From assembly GCA_963748295.1 (NCBI GenBank), contig CAVVIH010000006.1, positions 496,001 through 560,000 on the forward strand: a stretch of 64,000 nt of DNA, written 5' to 3'. The position numbers and the translations under genes are program-made. The notes under the pieces were generated by a model. It was not told the origin of the DNA. It did no database searches and saw only the letters and a program-made list of their open reading frames with translations. Shown here one piece after another: positions 26,323-35,563 of the stretch (the first letter of the stretch is position 1; every line of letters starts with the position of its first letter). The DNA is from CAVVIH01 sp963748295. Its GTDB lineage: Bacteria > Acidobacteriota > Vicinamibacteria > Vicinamibacterales > 2-12-FULL-66-21.

Positions 26323-29300
26323 TCAGAGATAGATCAATTCTCCTTCGACCTGGTGGTCCGGGTACATGGATCGCGCCGCCCGTAGATACTGGTCCAATTG
26401 GATCCGGTGCGCCTCGCGCGGCGCGCCGGACTTGAACTCCAGAACGAGCAGGCCGCCGCGTCTCCGGCGGATGAGGCAGTCAATCGTCCCGCGAACCACC
26501 GTCTCACCCTCCGCAAGGGAGAACGGCACCTCATAAAAGCAGTCCGCGTCCTCGAACAGCCTGGCCACCTCGGCGCGTGCTCTCAGTCTGTCGTGCGCCG
26601 AGACCGCGGCCGTGATCAACCCGGTCAGCGATTCGGGACTGAGCGCGCCGACCTGCTCCTCCGGAAGGAGCCGCCGTGCGTAGGCGACGCGTTCTTCGAG
26701 TCTGCTGGCCCGGCCGATCTGTTCCGAGCGGGCCATGAGCCGATGGATCAGGATCCCCAGCGTCCTTTCAGGCGAGGCATTCGTCTCAAGCGAGGCATTC
26801 GTGGACGGATCGGTCACGGTTCTGCGGGCCCGCGCGGGGGTCGCGGCCGGCCGGTCGAAGACACCGGGCCGCAAAGCCGCCGGGTCATCCGCGGCCGAAA
26901 CCGACGCGTCGTCCTGGTCGGGCCGGCAGATCTGCAGCTCGAAGGTGTTTCCGGCAGAGCTGGTCCATCCGATCGCCGGGCATTCGGGGAACGCCGACGC
27001 GGCGCGTGCGAACAGCGTCCCGATCGAGGTGGGCAGCACCTCGGCCAGGCTGCCACGGCCCGGTGCAAGGGCGCCGTCCTTGAGCGCAGACGAGAAGTAA
27101 AGACGATCGCGCGCGCGCGTAAGCGCCACATATAGGAGCCGACGCGACTCGTGCTTCTCTCGCGCCCGCTCCGCCTCGTCCATCTCGGAAACGAAGGGCC
27201 CGATGGATACGGCCGGCTCCTCGTCGCCGCTGACCATCACGCGCATGGGCTTGGGCACTCCGCTCGCCCCCTTGGCCATGTTGACGACGAACACGATGGG
27301 GAACTCGAGGCCTTTCGCGGCGTGAACGGTCATGAGGTTGACCGCGTCCAGCGCCTCGATCACCGCGTTGGATTCGTCGCCGGCCGTCAACGCGTCGATG
27401 TGCTCGCCGATCCGCATCAGCGTCGCGTAGCCGCGATTCTGGATGCGCCGGATCAGGCCGCGCATCTTCTTGAGGTTCTCCCACGCCTGCAGTCGCCTCG
27501 GTCCGCGCAACTCGTACACATACGCCGTGTCGCGAACGATTCGTTCGACGAGGTCCGCCGGCGGAACGCGGTCCACCTGCGCCAGCCACCCCGGGACATG
27601 ACTGCGGGCACAGTCGAGGGCGCGCCGATCGTCGTCGGCGAGAGCGGAGGGCAGAGGTGTAGTCGGATCGAGCGCGGCAGCAAGCTCCGGCGCAAGCATC
27701 GCGAGACCCGCATCCGACAGCCTGATGAACCGCGAGCGCAGGAATGCGGCCGCCCGCAGGTTCGAGGACGGATTCGCGAGGTAGCGAATCAACGCGGTCA
27801 GGTCCTTGGTTTCATCCGCGTCGAAGAACCCCAGTCCTTTGTAGACGTAGGTTGGGATGCCGCGCCTCTCGAGCTCCTGCTCGAACTCGCGATGGCTCGC
27901 GCGGGATCTGAACAGCACGGCAATGTCGCCGGGCCGAGCCTGGCGCGGCACGCCGGTCCGCCGGTCGCGGACGCTGTCTTCTCTCAGGATTCGCGCAATC
28001 TCCGCCGCCACCGCCCGCACGGCCTCGTCGGGATCGTTCGACACGGCCAGGCCAAGCACCGGTCCGCGGCGCGATTGCCCTTGTGGATCGACGGGGAATC
28101 GATCCCCCTCGCCGTAGGAAAAGTCGTCGGGCCGCGCTGCCGGGTCGACCGCGATCTCGCCGAACACGTCGTTGACGAACTGGAGCAGCTCGGGCACCGC
28201 GCGGAAGCTTCGCGTGATCGACCTGCGCGGGCTCGCGCCGGGACGAAGCCCTTCGATATAGCGCCCGGCCTGCTGGAGCACGGATACCTCGGCGTCGCGA
28301 AACCGGTAGATCGACTGCTTGCGGTCGCCGACCACGAAGATCGAAGGCCGGCTTGCGAGGCCCATTCCTTCGCCCCACGACTGCACCAGCAGCGACACCA
28401 GCTCCCACTGGGCGCGGCTGGTGTCCTGGAACTCGTCGACCAGCACGTGGTGGTATCTCGCCTCGAGCCGGAACCGGCTCTGTGCGAACTCGTCCATCTG
28501 GCGCAGCAGGCGCAGCGCCCGCTGGAGCACGTCCGAGAAATCCAGGACCGACCGCTCCTCGAGCGCGGCGCGGTACTGGTCCATCGCCACCGCAAACATC
28601 ACCCGCACGCCGCGTGCGAGGATGGCGTTGAGATCGCGGTTGAATGCCCTGATCACGTCCAACACGTAAGGCGCGATCTGAAACACTGCGTTGCGGTGAC
28701 GTTTCGCCGCGTCCGGCGTCGCGTAATCGGCCGCCTTGTACGGCGCGATCGGGCCGCTCTTCCGCGCCTTCCCTTCCTGGGTCAGGAAGTGCGCGGCGAG
28801 GCGGTCGATGACGCCGCGAAGCGTCGCGTCGGGTTCACCAGCCAGATGCTGAAGCCTCCCGACTTCGCGCAGGAAGAGCTCGTAGCGCGGGTGCGCGGCA
28901 GGGCCGTCGGCGAGGAATGCGGCGAGGCCGCCCGGCACCGTGCGCAGCACGTCGTGCAGCGACGTGACGGCACGCGCGCACGCGATGGCCGGTGTGAGAT
29001 CGGCAGGGCCGCGGGCCAGGAACCGCTCGAGCGCATCGCGCGCGACGAGCCGGCGATCCAGAAGGTGCGCGAGGCCTTCGCGCGTTCGCGAGATTCCGAG
29101 CTGTGCGAGCACGAGCGCCACGTCGGGATTCGTGCGGGCGATACCGGTCAGAATCCTCAGCGACCGATCGAGCGCCTCGTCGACGAGCCGCGGCACCTCG
29201 GTTTCGTCGGCCATCCCGAACCCGGGATCGAGGTCCGCTTCGAGCGGGAACTCGCGCAGCAGGGAGAGGCAGAAAGCGTCAATCGTGCTGATCGCAATCT

Positions 29301-29670
29301 CGCTGAGGCGATCGCGCAGCTCGACCCATCGCGCCCGATCGAGCTCCGAGCGCCCGGCCGCGGCGCGCAGCTCGGTGATGATCCGCTCGCGCATCTCCGC
29401 CGCCGCCTTGCGGGTAAAGGTGATGGCGAGAATGTTCGAGGGGTCGACCCCGGCCTTCAGGAGGTTGATGTACCGCGCCACCAGCACCGACGTCTTGCCG
29501 GTGCCCGCCGACGCCTCCAGGACGACGTTGTTCGAGGGATCGACGGCGAACGTGCGCGCGTGCGTGTCGCTGTCCGCGGCTGGAACAACCGGCTGAACGG
29601 CTTCGATCACCTCGGCATCGGCAAAGAGCGACAGCTGGTCCCGCGGCGATCCGTTGGTCCTATTCGTCAC
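26323..29670 (-). CDS. addA: AddA-type UvrD helicase/exonuclease subunit
   Basis: A 1115-residue subunit of a RecBCD-like AddAB enzyme that unwinds and trims double-strand breaks for RecA. Helicase motifs are clear: Walker A EASAGTGKTSVLVARYINLL near residue 55, TFTRKAAAEMRERI, DEFQDTSRAQWEL near 435, and VMTVHAAKGLEFPIVF-type motif VI region (NLMTVHAAKGLEFPIVFV). The C-terminus has a PD-(D/E)XK nuclease: GTIDCLIRR and LLVLEFKSG with QLDQYLRAA. GTG at 29670 overlaps the end of addB by 11 bases; the frame extends further up but there overlaps addB coding sequence. Confidence 0.9.
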   Translation of the reverse strand: MTNRTNGSPRDQLSLFADAEVIEAVQPVVPAADSDTHARTFAVDPSNNVVLEASAGTGKTSVLVARYINLLKAGVDPSNILAITFTRKAAAEMRERIITELRAAAGRSELDRARWVELRDRLSEIAISTIDAFCLSLLREFPLEADLDPGFGMADETEVPRLVDEALDRSLRILTGIARTNPDVALVLAQLGISRTREGLAHLLDRRLVARDALERFLARGPADLTPAIACARAVTSLHDVLRTVPGGLAAFLADGPAAHPRYELFLREVGRLQHLAGEPDATLRGVIDRLAAHFLTQEGKARKSGPIAPYKAADYATPDAAKRHRNAVFQIAPYVLDVIRAFNRDLNAILARGVRVMFAVAMDQYRAALEERSVLDFSDVLQRALRLLRQMDEFAQSRFRLEARYHHVLVDEFQDTSRAQWELVSLLVQSWGEGMGLASRPSIFVVGDRKQSIYRFRDAEVSVLQQAGRYIEGLRPGASPRRSITRSFRAVPELLQFVNDVFGEIAVDPAARPDDFSYGEGDRFPVDPQGQSRRGPVLGLAVSNDPDEAVRAVAAEIARILREDSVRDRRTGVPRQARPGDIAVLFRSRASHREFEQELERRGIPTYVYKGLGFFDADETKDLTALIRYLANPSSNLRAAAFLRSRFIRLSDAGLAMLAPELAAALDPTTPLPSALADDDRRALDCARSHVPGWLAQVDRVPPADLVERIVRDTAYVYELRGPRRLQAWENLKKMRGLIRRIQNRGYATLMRIGEHIDALTAGDESNAVIEALDAVNLMTVHAAKGLEFPIVFVVNMAKGASGVPKPMRVMVSGDEEPAVSIGPFVSEMDEAERAREKHESRRLLYVALTRARDRLYFSSALKDGALAPGRGSLAEVLPTSIGTLFARAASAFPECPAIGWTSSAGNTFELQICRPDQDDASVSAADDPAALRPGVFDRPAATPARARRTVTDPSTNASLETNASPERTLGILIHRLMARSEQIGRASRLEERVAYARRLLPEEQVGALSPESLTGLITAAVSAHDRLRARAEVARLFEDADCFYEVPFSLAEGETVVRGTIDCLIRRRRGGLLVLEFKSGAPREAHRIQLDQYLRAARSMYPDHQVEGELIYL

Positions 29671-32570
29671 CGACGTAATCCTTGCGGCAGACGCCCGCGT
29701 AGCCGCACCGCGTGCACAGGAATGGCTCGTCGGGATCGACCGGGAACTCGCCACGCTCGATCGTCGCGACGGTCTCGAGCAGCCTCTGCTGTCCGTCTTC
29801 GAGCGCGGTCGCCAGCGATCCCGATCCGCCGAGCGCCGAGAACGCGTTCTTCTCCTTGAACGCGACGTAGCCGGCGCGCGAGACAGTCCACGTCCGGCCG
29901 TCCCGCGCCGTCAGGTGCTGCGCGGCGCACACGCCGTAGACCGGCAGTTGCAGGGCGCGGTTCGTCCGCGGCGCACGGCTGGCCTTGTAATCGATGATCC
30001 TCAACGTCCCGTCGTCGAGCAGATCGATCCGATCCGCCTTCGCGCGAATCCTGAGACGGCGTGCGCCATCGGGCCCCTTGAACTCGAAGTCGCCTTCGAG
30101 CGGATACTCGAGCAGCCGTTCGACAACACCCGCGCCGTGCTCGATCTCGATCGCGAACGCGCGCTCGGCAAGACCGGGGGCCGCCGCCGATCCGAGAAGA
30201 TACGTTCGCTCCAGCGCCCGATCCCCCTCGGACAACTGCGCCAGCCGCGCCTCGGCAATCTGCTCGAATCGCGCGAGGGCGTCTGGCAGGTTCGCGGCGG
30301 TGACGGCGCCGCGATTCTCGGCGTGCCAGACGGCAAAGAACTTCTCGAACACTTCATGGAGCAGCTGCCCGCGTTCCTGCGGCGTCAGAGCGGACTCGTC
30401 GTCCCGCTCCTCCTCGAGCCGAAGCACGTGCCGTGCGAAGTACTTGAACGGGCATTCGAGATAGCGCTCGAGATGGCTGACCGCGTGCGATTCGGTCGCA
30501 TGAGCGCCGATCGAGCCGCGGAATCGGCCCGGGTCGACTGCGGATCGAGCAGCGCGAAGGGCCAGCCATTCAGACGCGACGCCATCGACCGCGTCCGGAA
30601 GCAAAGGCGCTTCCGCGAGCGCTTCGTGCACGAACACACGCGGCAGCACTCCCGACTCCCTGCGTTCGACGGCAAGCCCGGCGGAATCGATATCTTCGAG
30701 GAACGCCGATGGAGAAACGATCGAGTCGTTCTCGAGCGTGAACGTGGAAAGCGAGACGCGCTCGCGCGGAAGCCGCAGCAAATCGTGGAATCGCGCCCTG
30801 GCCGCGGTGAGCCGATCATTGTCCACCGGCCAGCCAAGCTGCGACAGCAGTGACGACGGATAGAAGATGCTATGGCGGCGGCGATCGGGCCAGTCGGTCT
30901 CGACGAGACCGACAAGGCGCGCTTCGTCGAGATCCGCGTAGGCCGCGGCGTGAGCGTCGAGCAGCGTCATCGCGCCGGGCCCGGTCCGCGGCGAGAACGT
31001 CTGACCCTCGATCCATCGCCGAATCGTCCCCGCCAGCTCGGGCACCGTCAGCGGTCCATCGTCGTGGCGCTCGTGCGCCGCGGCGAGGGCGGTCAACGCG
31101 CCAAGCACGGCGCCGCGCGCGCGCATGTGCGGCGTGTATTGCGCATCGGTGACGTCGGGAACGCGCTCGTGATCCGCGATGAACGCGAGCAGCAGCCGGA
31201 TCTGCGCGGAGGCGGTTAGCGCTTCGTGAAATGCTTTCAGCCGCCGTGCGATCGCGGCGGCAATCGAGAGGGCCGCTTCGACGCGCGCCGGCGGACGGCT
31301 CGACTCGAGGGCTTCCAACCGAGACCATCCGCCGAGATACTTCACCTTCAGGAGGAACGCATCGAGCGCCGCGGTGGTGCGCGCATCGAGAGGTTCGCCG
31401 GATCCTGATTCGAACCGCCAGTGCGGAGAGCGGAGAAGCTCCAGCATCGACGACCGCGTCGCCTCCGATGCCGCGGCGGTGAAAACCAGATCCAGTGCTG
31501 CGGCAAAAGGCTCCGCGGCCAGCGGCAGCGCATCGAAAGCATCGTAGGATGCGTGAGCTTCGGCAAAGACGTTCCGCGCCAGGTAGAGATACGGAAGCGG
31601 CCGCTGGAAAATGGCGGCGACGCGCCCCTTCGATTCGCCGGTTTTCGCGCTGCGAACCAGCGCTGCCAGCTCTTCTTCCCTGTCGCGGCAGGTCAGCCAG
31701 GATTGAGTCTCGGATTCCTTTGGCGCAATGAGCACGGGAGCCGGTGACTCCGCCATTCGCGGCGCCTCTTCGATCCCTGGAAGCAGATCGTGGATGCGCT
31801 GATGGAACCCGGCGGCCAGCAGGTTCTCTGTCGCGATGACGTCGATCGCCTCGACGCCGGGCAGCCGCGCGAGCAGGTCGAAGTCCGCCGTCCACAGCCC
31901 CAGCGGATCCGCCGCCTGATCGGCGACGGTGATCACGATGCGGCTGAACGCCGCCGGCGGCGCGCTCTCGAGCAGCAGCCTGCGCAGCGCGTGCTCGTCG
32001 AGCGATCCGCTCGCCGCGACACTCCGCTCGAACTCCTCGAAGGCCGCGGTCAGAAACCGCGTCTGCCGCATCATCCGCTCTGCGCCGCGGTCGATGTCGA
32101 CGCTGCCGCCGAGGCTGTCGGTCATCAGCCTGTCGAAGCCGCTGACGGTCTTATGCCGGCGGCGCAGCTCGTCGTAGAACGCGAGGATTTCGACGATCAG
32201 CCCGGGCCTGAGGCTGAACGGCGCTTCGGCGCCCGAGTCCGACGCGATCCGCGCAGACCGCTTGAACAGCACTTCACGCTCGAACTCGGAGAGCATCGGC
32301 GGCGCGCCGGGAAGGTGCTCGTGCAGACCGCGTGTAGAGATCCGCGCGCGTCAGGACCTCGGGCGCAACGAACACCCGCCGGCCGCTTTGGTCGAAGCGG
32401 AGATGCTCGAGCGTCCGGCGGAGCGACTCCCCGGCGCCGCGGGTCGGTACGATGACGGCGATCCGACGCGACTCGAGCGGATCGCCGGACGAAGTACAGG
32501 CGTCGACGGCGCGGTGCATGGCGCGAAGGTCCGGCACTCGCAGGAGCCGGGTGGTGCGTGGGGTAATCAC
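29660..32570 (-). CDS. addB: AddB-type nuclease subunit with iron-sulfur cysteines, frameshifted near its N-terminus
   Basis: Partner of AddA, ~970 residues when repaired. The C-terminal nuclease has RADRIDLL-type and RIIDYKASRAP motifs, flanked by cysteines that can hold a 4Fe-4S staple: one in HLERYLECPFKYFARH and three in FLCTRCGYAGVCRKD. The N-terminal part (RIAVIVPTRGAGESLRRTLE, FVAPEVLTRADLYTR) sits in another frame; dropping one base at 32327 joins it to LHEHLPGAPPMLSEFEREVL. The GTG at 32570 overlaps the upstream gene's stop (GTGA), and the end overlaps addA, so the three genes are one operon. Confidence 0.85.
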
Positions 32571-33958
32571 GAGGTCGGTGGCGCCGAGAGCCGCTGCAGC
32601 TCCTCATTCGCGCGCTCGAACATCAGGAGCGCGCCGGCCGCGGCCGATGAGGCCCGCCATGCGGTGTCCATGTTGGCGGTGCGGATCGCAGTCTGCCGCG
32701 CCGCAATCGCCTGCCCTGCCATCTGGAACGCGCTCGTCAGCATCCCGTGGACGGTCTGCAGTTCGGCCGATGGCCTCACCTGCCGCAGCTGCTGGAGCCC
32801 TTTCGACGAACGCTCCGACAGCCCTTCAAGCGTCCGCGACGAGGGTCCGGCCAGCGCACGGATCTCTTCGAGGCCGGAAATCGATTCGCGGAACCGCTTC
32901 ATCGGCGATTCGATCGTCTTCTGATACGCGCGCAGGATGTTCAGGCGCGCCGACCACGCGTCACGCTCGAGCCGCAGCCGCCGGGCGTCGGCGAGGCGCG
33001 AATCGAGCGTCGCCAGCAGCGCGCCGGTCGCCTGGGGCCGCCGCCGGCCGAGCCGATCGTCGGCTTCGAGAACGCTCCTGATCAGTTTCTCGAGGCCTTT
33101 GACGTCGGCGATCTTGCCACGCTGCTCCGCCAGTTCGAGGGTCCGCGTCGCCAGCTCCGTGTAGGCCACCTCGGTGCGCAGTTCGACCGCAAGCTCAGAC
33201 GAGGCCTTCGCGCGCAGCGCGGCCGCCCACTTCTCTTTTGACGCCGGCTGCAGCGCGCGGACGATCGAATCGAGCAGCGACACACGCTCGGTGCTCTCGG
33301 GCGTCACCCGCGCGACGGTGAACGCCTGCTCGATGCTTTCGCGAAACCTCGGCGCCGCCATCAACGGCACCTGCGCGGGCGGAATCGTCTCCGCCACCAG
33401 GCTCAACTCGACCGCCGGCTCTCCGGCCGCCGCCCTCAGCTCCGCCAGCACCTCGTCGAGCAGCGTCGAGAGCTGCGCGACGTCCTGCGCCCGATATCCA
33501 TAATTCCTGGCCGGCCACTCCGCCAGCATCTGCCGCGCCTTCGTCGCGATCTCGACCCGCCGCCTCGGATCCGGCGTCAGCGAGACATCGCTCAGCGTCC
33601 GCGCGACGTCGGCGCTCAGCTTCGAAAAATCCTGCTCGCCGCGCGTATCCGCATACCGCTTCGCGCGAACCGCCGCCGCGTACTGGTCGGTTCTCACCCA
33701 GTCCACGCTCGATTCAGCGACGCTCACCAGCTGCAGCTCGGGACTGCCGCCGGCCTCCATGCTGCCGACCGGCATCGAAAAGACGACGCGGCCCGCGACC
33801 CGCGCGAACTCGCCGTAACTGGTGACGGTCGAGCCGTCGTTCAGAAAAATCCGGTAAAGAACCGCCTCGCTCGCCTGGACCGCTGATGCGACAGCGATCG
33901 CTGCCGCGAAAAAGAAGGCCACGAGACGGCCATCCGGCACTCGTCGCGGGTTGTTCAT
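32567..33958 (-). CDS. Secreted coiled-coil-rich hypothetical protein
   Basis: A 463-residue exported protein: signal peptide LVAFFFAAAIAVASAVQA, then a beta-rich N-domain (VLYRIFLNDGSTVTSYGEFA, RVVFSMPVGSM) that resembles SHD1-like or prokaryotic PDZ-adjacent modules only loosely. Residues ~110-460 are long helices with heptad character (LDEVLAELRAAAGE, LATRTLELAEQRGKIADV, LNILRAYQKTIESPMKRF). No enzyme motif is visible. It shares an overlapping stop/start with addB, an odd pairing of an exported protein with a DNA-repair nuclease. The ATG at 33958 begins the signal peptide; an earlier in-frame ATG at 33988 is less likely. Confidence 0.65.
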   Translation of the reverse strand: MNNPRRVPDGRLVAFFFAAAIAVASAVQASEAVLYRIFLNDGSTVTSYGEFARVAGRVVFSMPVGSMEAGGSPELQLVSVAESSVDWVRTDQYAAAVRAKRYADTRGEQDFSKLSADVARTLSDVSLTPDPRRRVEIATKARQMLAEWPARNYGYRAQDVAQLSTLLDEVLAELRAAAGEPAVELSLVAETIPPAQVPLMAAPRFRESIEQAFTVARVTPESTERVSLLDSIVRALQPASKEKWAAALRAKASSELAVELRTEVAYTELATRTLELAEQRGKIADVKGLEKLIRSVLEADDRLGRRRPQATGALLATLDSRLADARRLRLERDAWSARLNILRAYQKTIESPMKRFRESISGLEEIRALAGPSSRTLEGLSERSSKGLQQLRQVRPSAELQTVHGMLTSAFQMAGQAIAARQTAIRTANMDTAWRASSAAAGALLMFERANEELQRLSAPPTS

Positions 33959-34192
33959 GAAGGCTTTCAGGGTACCGCATCGTCGCACCTGTTGAAAAGC
34001 TGTGGATGAGTGGTGGATTGCCTGTGGACGACGTGCGCGGTCAAATCTTTTTTTACATCACCTTCGGGTAGAAATGGCAACCATGCACTCTGTGAGTGCG
34101 GCTTCGACACTCCTTTCGCTTGTTGGTTCGGATGAAGTCGCTAGAATTCTGCCTCGCCTTTCCCAACAACTCATATCGGCGGCGGGTCAATC

Positions 34193-34405
34193 GTGAACGT
34201 ACATCGCTTCGAAGAGACCATCAACGGTCGTGACTACCTGATTGAAGTCTCGAGTGTCGGCATGGGCACGTGGCGTGCGCAGATCGCGCGGGCTTCGGGC
34301 GGATCCCGCGCGCTGATGCCGTTCTATGGCAAGACACCTGATGAAGCGGCGCGCCAGCTCAGCCGATGGCTCTCAATCGTCAACGGCCAGACTTCGCGGC
34401 TGTGA
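34193..34405 (+). CDS. Small hypothetical protein (70 aa)
   Basis: A compact protein, MNVHRFEETINGRDYLIEV at the start, strands GTWRAQIARASG and LMPFYGKTP, and a helix DEAARQLSRWLSIVNG. The strand-strand-strand-helix order recalls HicB-like or dsRBD-like small folds. The GTG at 34193 overlaps the stop of a weak upstream frame (34002-34196), which I do not support as a gene. No partner toxin is visible. The 34-kb gap upstream (33959-34192) carries two TGTGGA repeats and a T-rich stretch. Confidence 0.55.
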   Translation: MNVHRFEETINGRDYLIEVSSVGMGTWRAQIARASGGSRALMPFYGKTPDEAARQLSRWLSIVNGQTSRL

Positions 34406-34437
34406 CCGGAGACTTCTTGTGCCCGTGCCGTGCGTTC

Positions 34438-34443
34438 TATAGT
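34438..34443 (+). promoter_or_regulatory. -10 box, probable leaderless promoter of the asparaginase gene
   Basis: TATAGT ends seven bases before the ATG at 34451. Initiation six to eight bases after the box would start the transcript at the start codon. No Shine-Dalgarno precedes the ATG. Confidence 0.45.
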
Positions 34444-34450
34444 TGAACGC

Positions 34451-35560
34451 ATGCGAAGGCGCATCTTCGTCGCAGCCGTCCTTCTGTCGCTGAACGCCGC
34501 GGGCGCCCTGGGCCGGCAGCAGGCGCCGGCGCCGAACCCGCAGCCCGCGCTTCCGAAGATCCATCTGCTCGCCACCGGCGGCACCATCTCGAACCGCGAC
34601 GGCGGACGGCTGACGGCAGAGGAGCTGATCAAGTCGATCCCGGCCGTCGAACGCTATGCCCGTGCCGGAGCCGAGCAGTTCGCGAACACCTCCAGCAGCG
34701 AGCTCACGCTGCAGCAGTGGCTCGAGCTCGCGCGGCGCGTCAACACGCTCTTCGCCGACGACGCCGACCTCTCCGGCATCGTCGTCACGAGTGGCACCGA
34801 CACGCTCGAGGAGCTGGCGTACTTTCTCAACCTGACCGTCAAGAGCGACAAGCCTGTCGTCGTCGTCGGGTCCATGCGGAACCCCAGCCAGGTCGGCTAT
34901 GAGGGAGCCGCGAACCTCCTCGAGGGTTTCCGCGTCGCGGCGGATTCCCAATCGCGAAACCAGGGTGTCCTGGTCGTGCTCAACGACGAGATCAACGCGG
35001 CGCGCGACGTCACGAAGACCGATGCGCTCCGATTGCAGACGTTCCAGAGCCGGCCGTACGGCGTGCTCGGGGTCGTCGACAGCGATCGCGTCGTCTACTA
35101 CCGGAAGGTGATCAAGCGGCACACCGCCGCCAGCGAATTCGACGTTTCGAAGATCGAAGCGCTGCCGCGCGTGGACGTCGTCATGACCTACCAGGGAGCC
35201 AGCGGCGACATCATCAAGGCGATGGCGGACCAGGGGGCGAAGGGGATTGTGCTCGCGACGGCCGGTGCGGGCGCCACGAGCGGCACGCAGCGCGAGGGCG
35301 TGCAGTACGCCGTCCAGAAGGGTGTGGTCGTGGTCACGAGCACGCGCGCAGGGAGCGGCCGGATTGCCGCCCGTCGTCCGCGCCCCGCGCCGGCAGCGGA
35401 CGCGAATTCGTCCGATGCATCCGATGCATCGCCGCGGTCGGCCTCGCTGCAGGTCAGCTCGGAGGATCTCGCGCCGCTGAAAGCCCGGATCCTTCTGATG
35501 CTTGCGCTCACCCGCACCAACGACGGCGCTGAAATCCAGCGCATGTTCCTCGAGTATTGA
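34451..35560 (+). CDS. Type II (periplasmic) L-asparaginase
   Basis: Hydrolyses asparagine to aspartate and ammonia. A signal peptide (RIFVAAVLLSLNAAGALG) is followed by the first catalytic motif HLLATGGTISNRDGG with its threonine, and the second, GIVVTSGTDTLEELAYFL, with the Thr-Asp pair; the lysine motif reads VVVVGSMRNP, then GYEGAANLLEG. Near the C-terminus (~residue 305-335) an insertion of about 25 residues rich in Arg, Pro, Ala, Ser and Asp (RRPRPAPAADANSSDASDAS) replaces the usual tight turn, and its DNA has a short direct repeat (GATGCATCC). Length is 369 residues. Otherwise intact. Confidence 0.9.
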   Translation: MRRRIFVAAVLLSLNAAGALGRQQAPAPNPQPALPKIHLLATGGTISNRDGGRLTAEELIKSIPAVERYARAGAEQFANTSSSELTLQQWLELARRVNTLFADDADLSGIVVTSGTDTLEELAYFLNLTVKSDKPVVVVGSMRNPSQVGYEGAANLLEGFRVAADSQSRNQGVLVVLNDEINAARDVTKTDALRLQTFQSRPYGVLGVVDSDRVVYYRKVIKRHTAASEFDVSKIEALPRVDVVMTYQGASGDIIKAMADQGAKGIVLATAGAGATSGTQREGVQYAVQKGVVVVTSTRAGSGRIAARRPRPAPAADANSSDASDASPRSASLQVSSEDLAPLKARILLMLALTRTNDGAEIQRMFLEY

Positions 35561-35563
35561 TCG

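Noticed and set aside
27151..29859. Open antisense frame of 902 codons opposite addA
   Set aside because: Same cause: high-GC codon bias of addA leaves the opposite strand free of stops. AddA has all helicase and nuclease motifs.
34002..34196. 64-codon frame before the 70-residue gene
   Set aside because: No ribosome site or domain, and its sequence overlaps the TGTGGA repeats and T-rich tract, which look non-coding.
34193..34405. HicB antitoxin
   Set aside because: The fold pattern is only suggestive and no HicA-like partner is adjacent.
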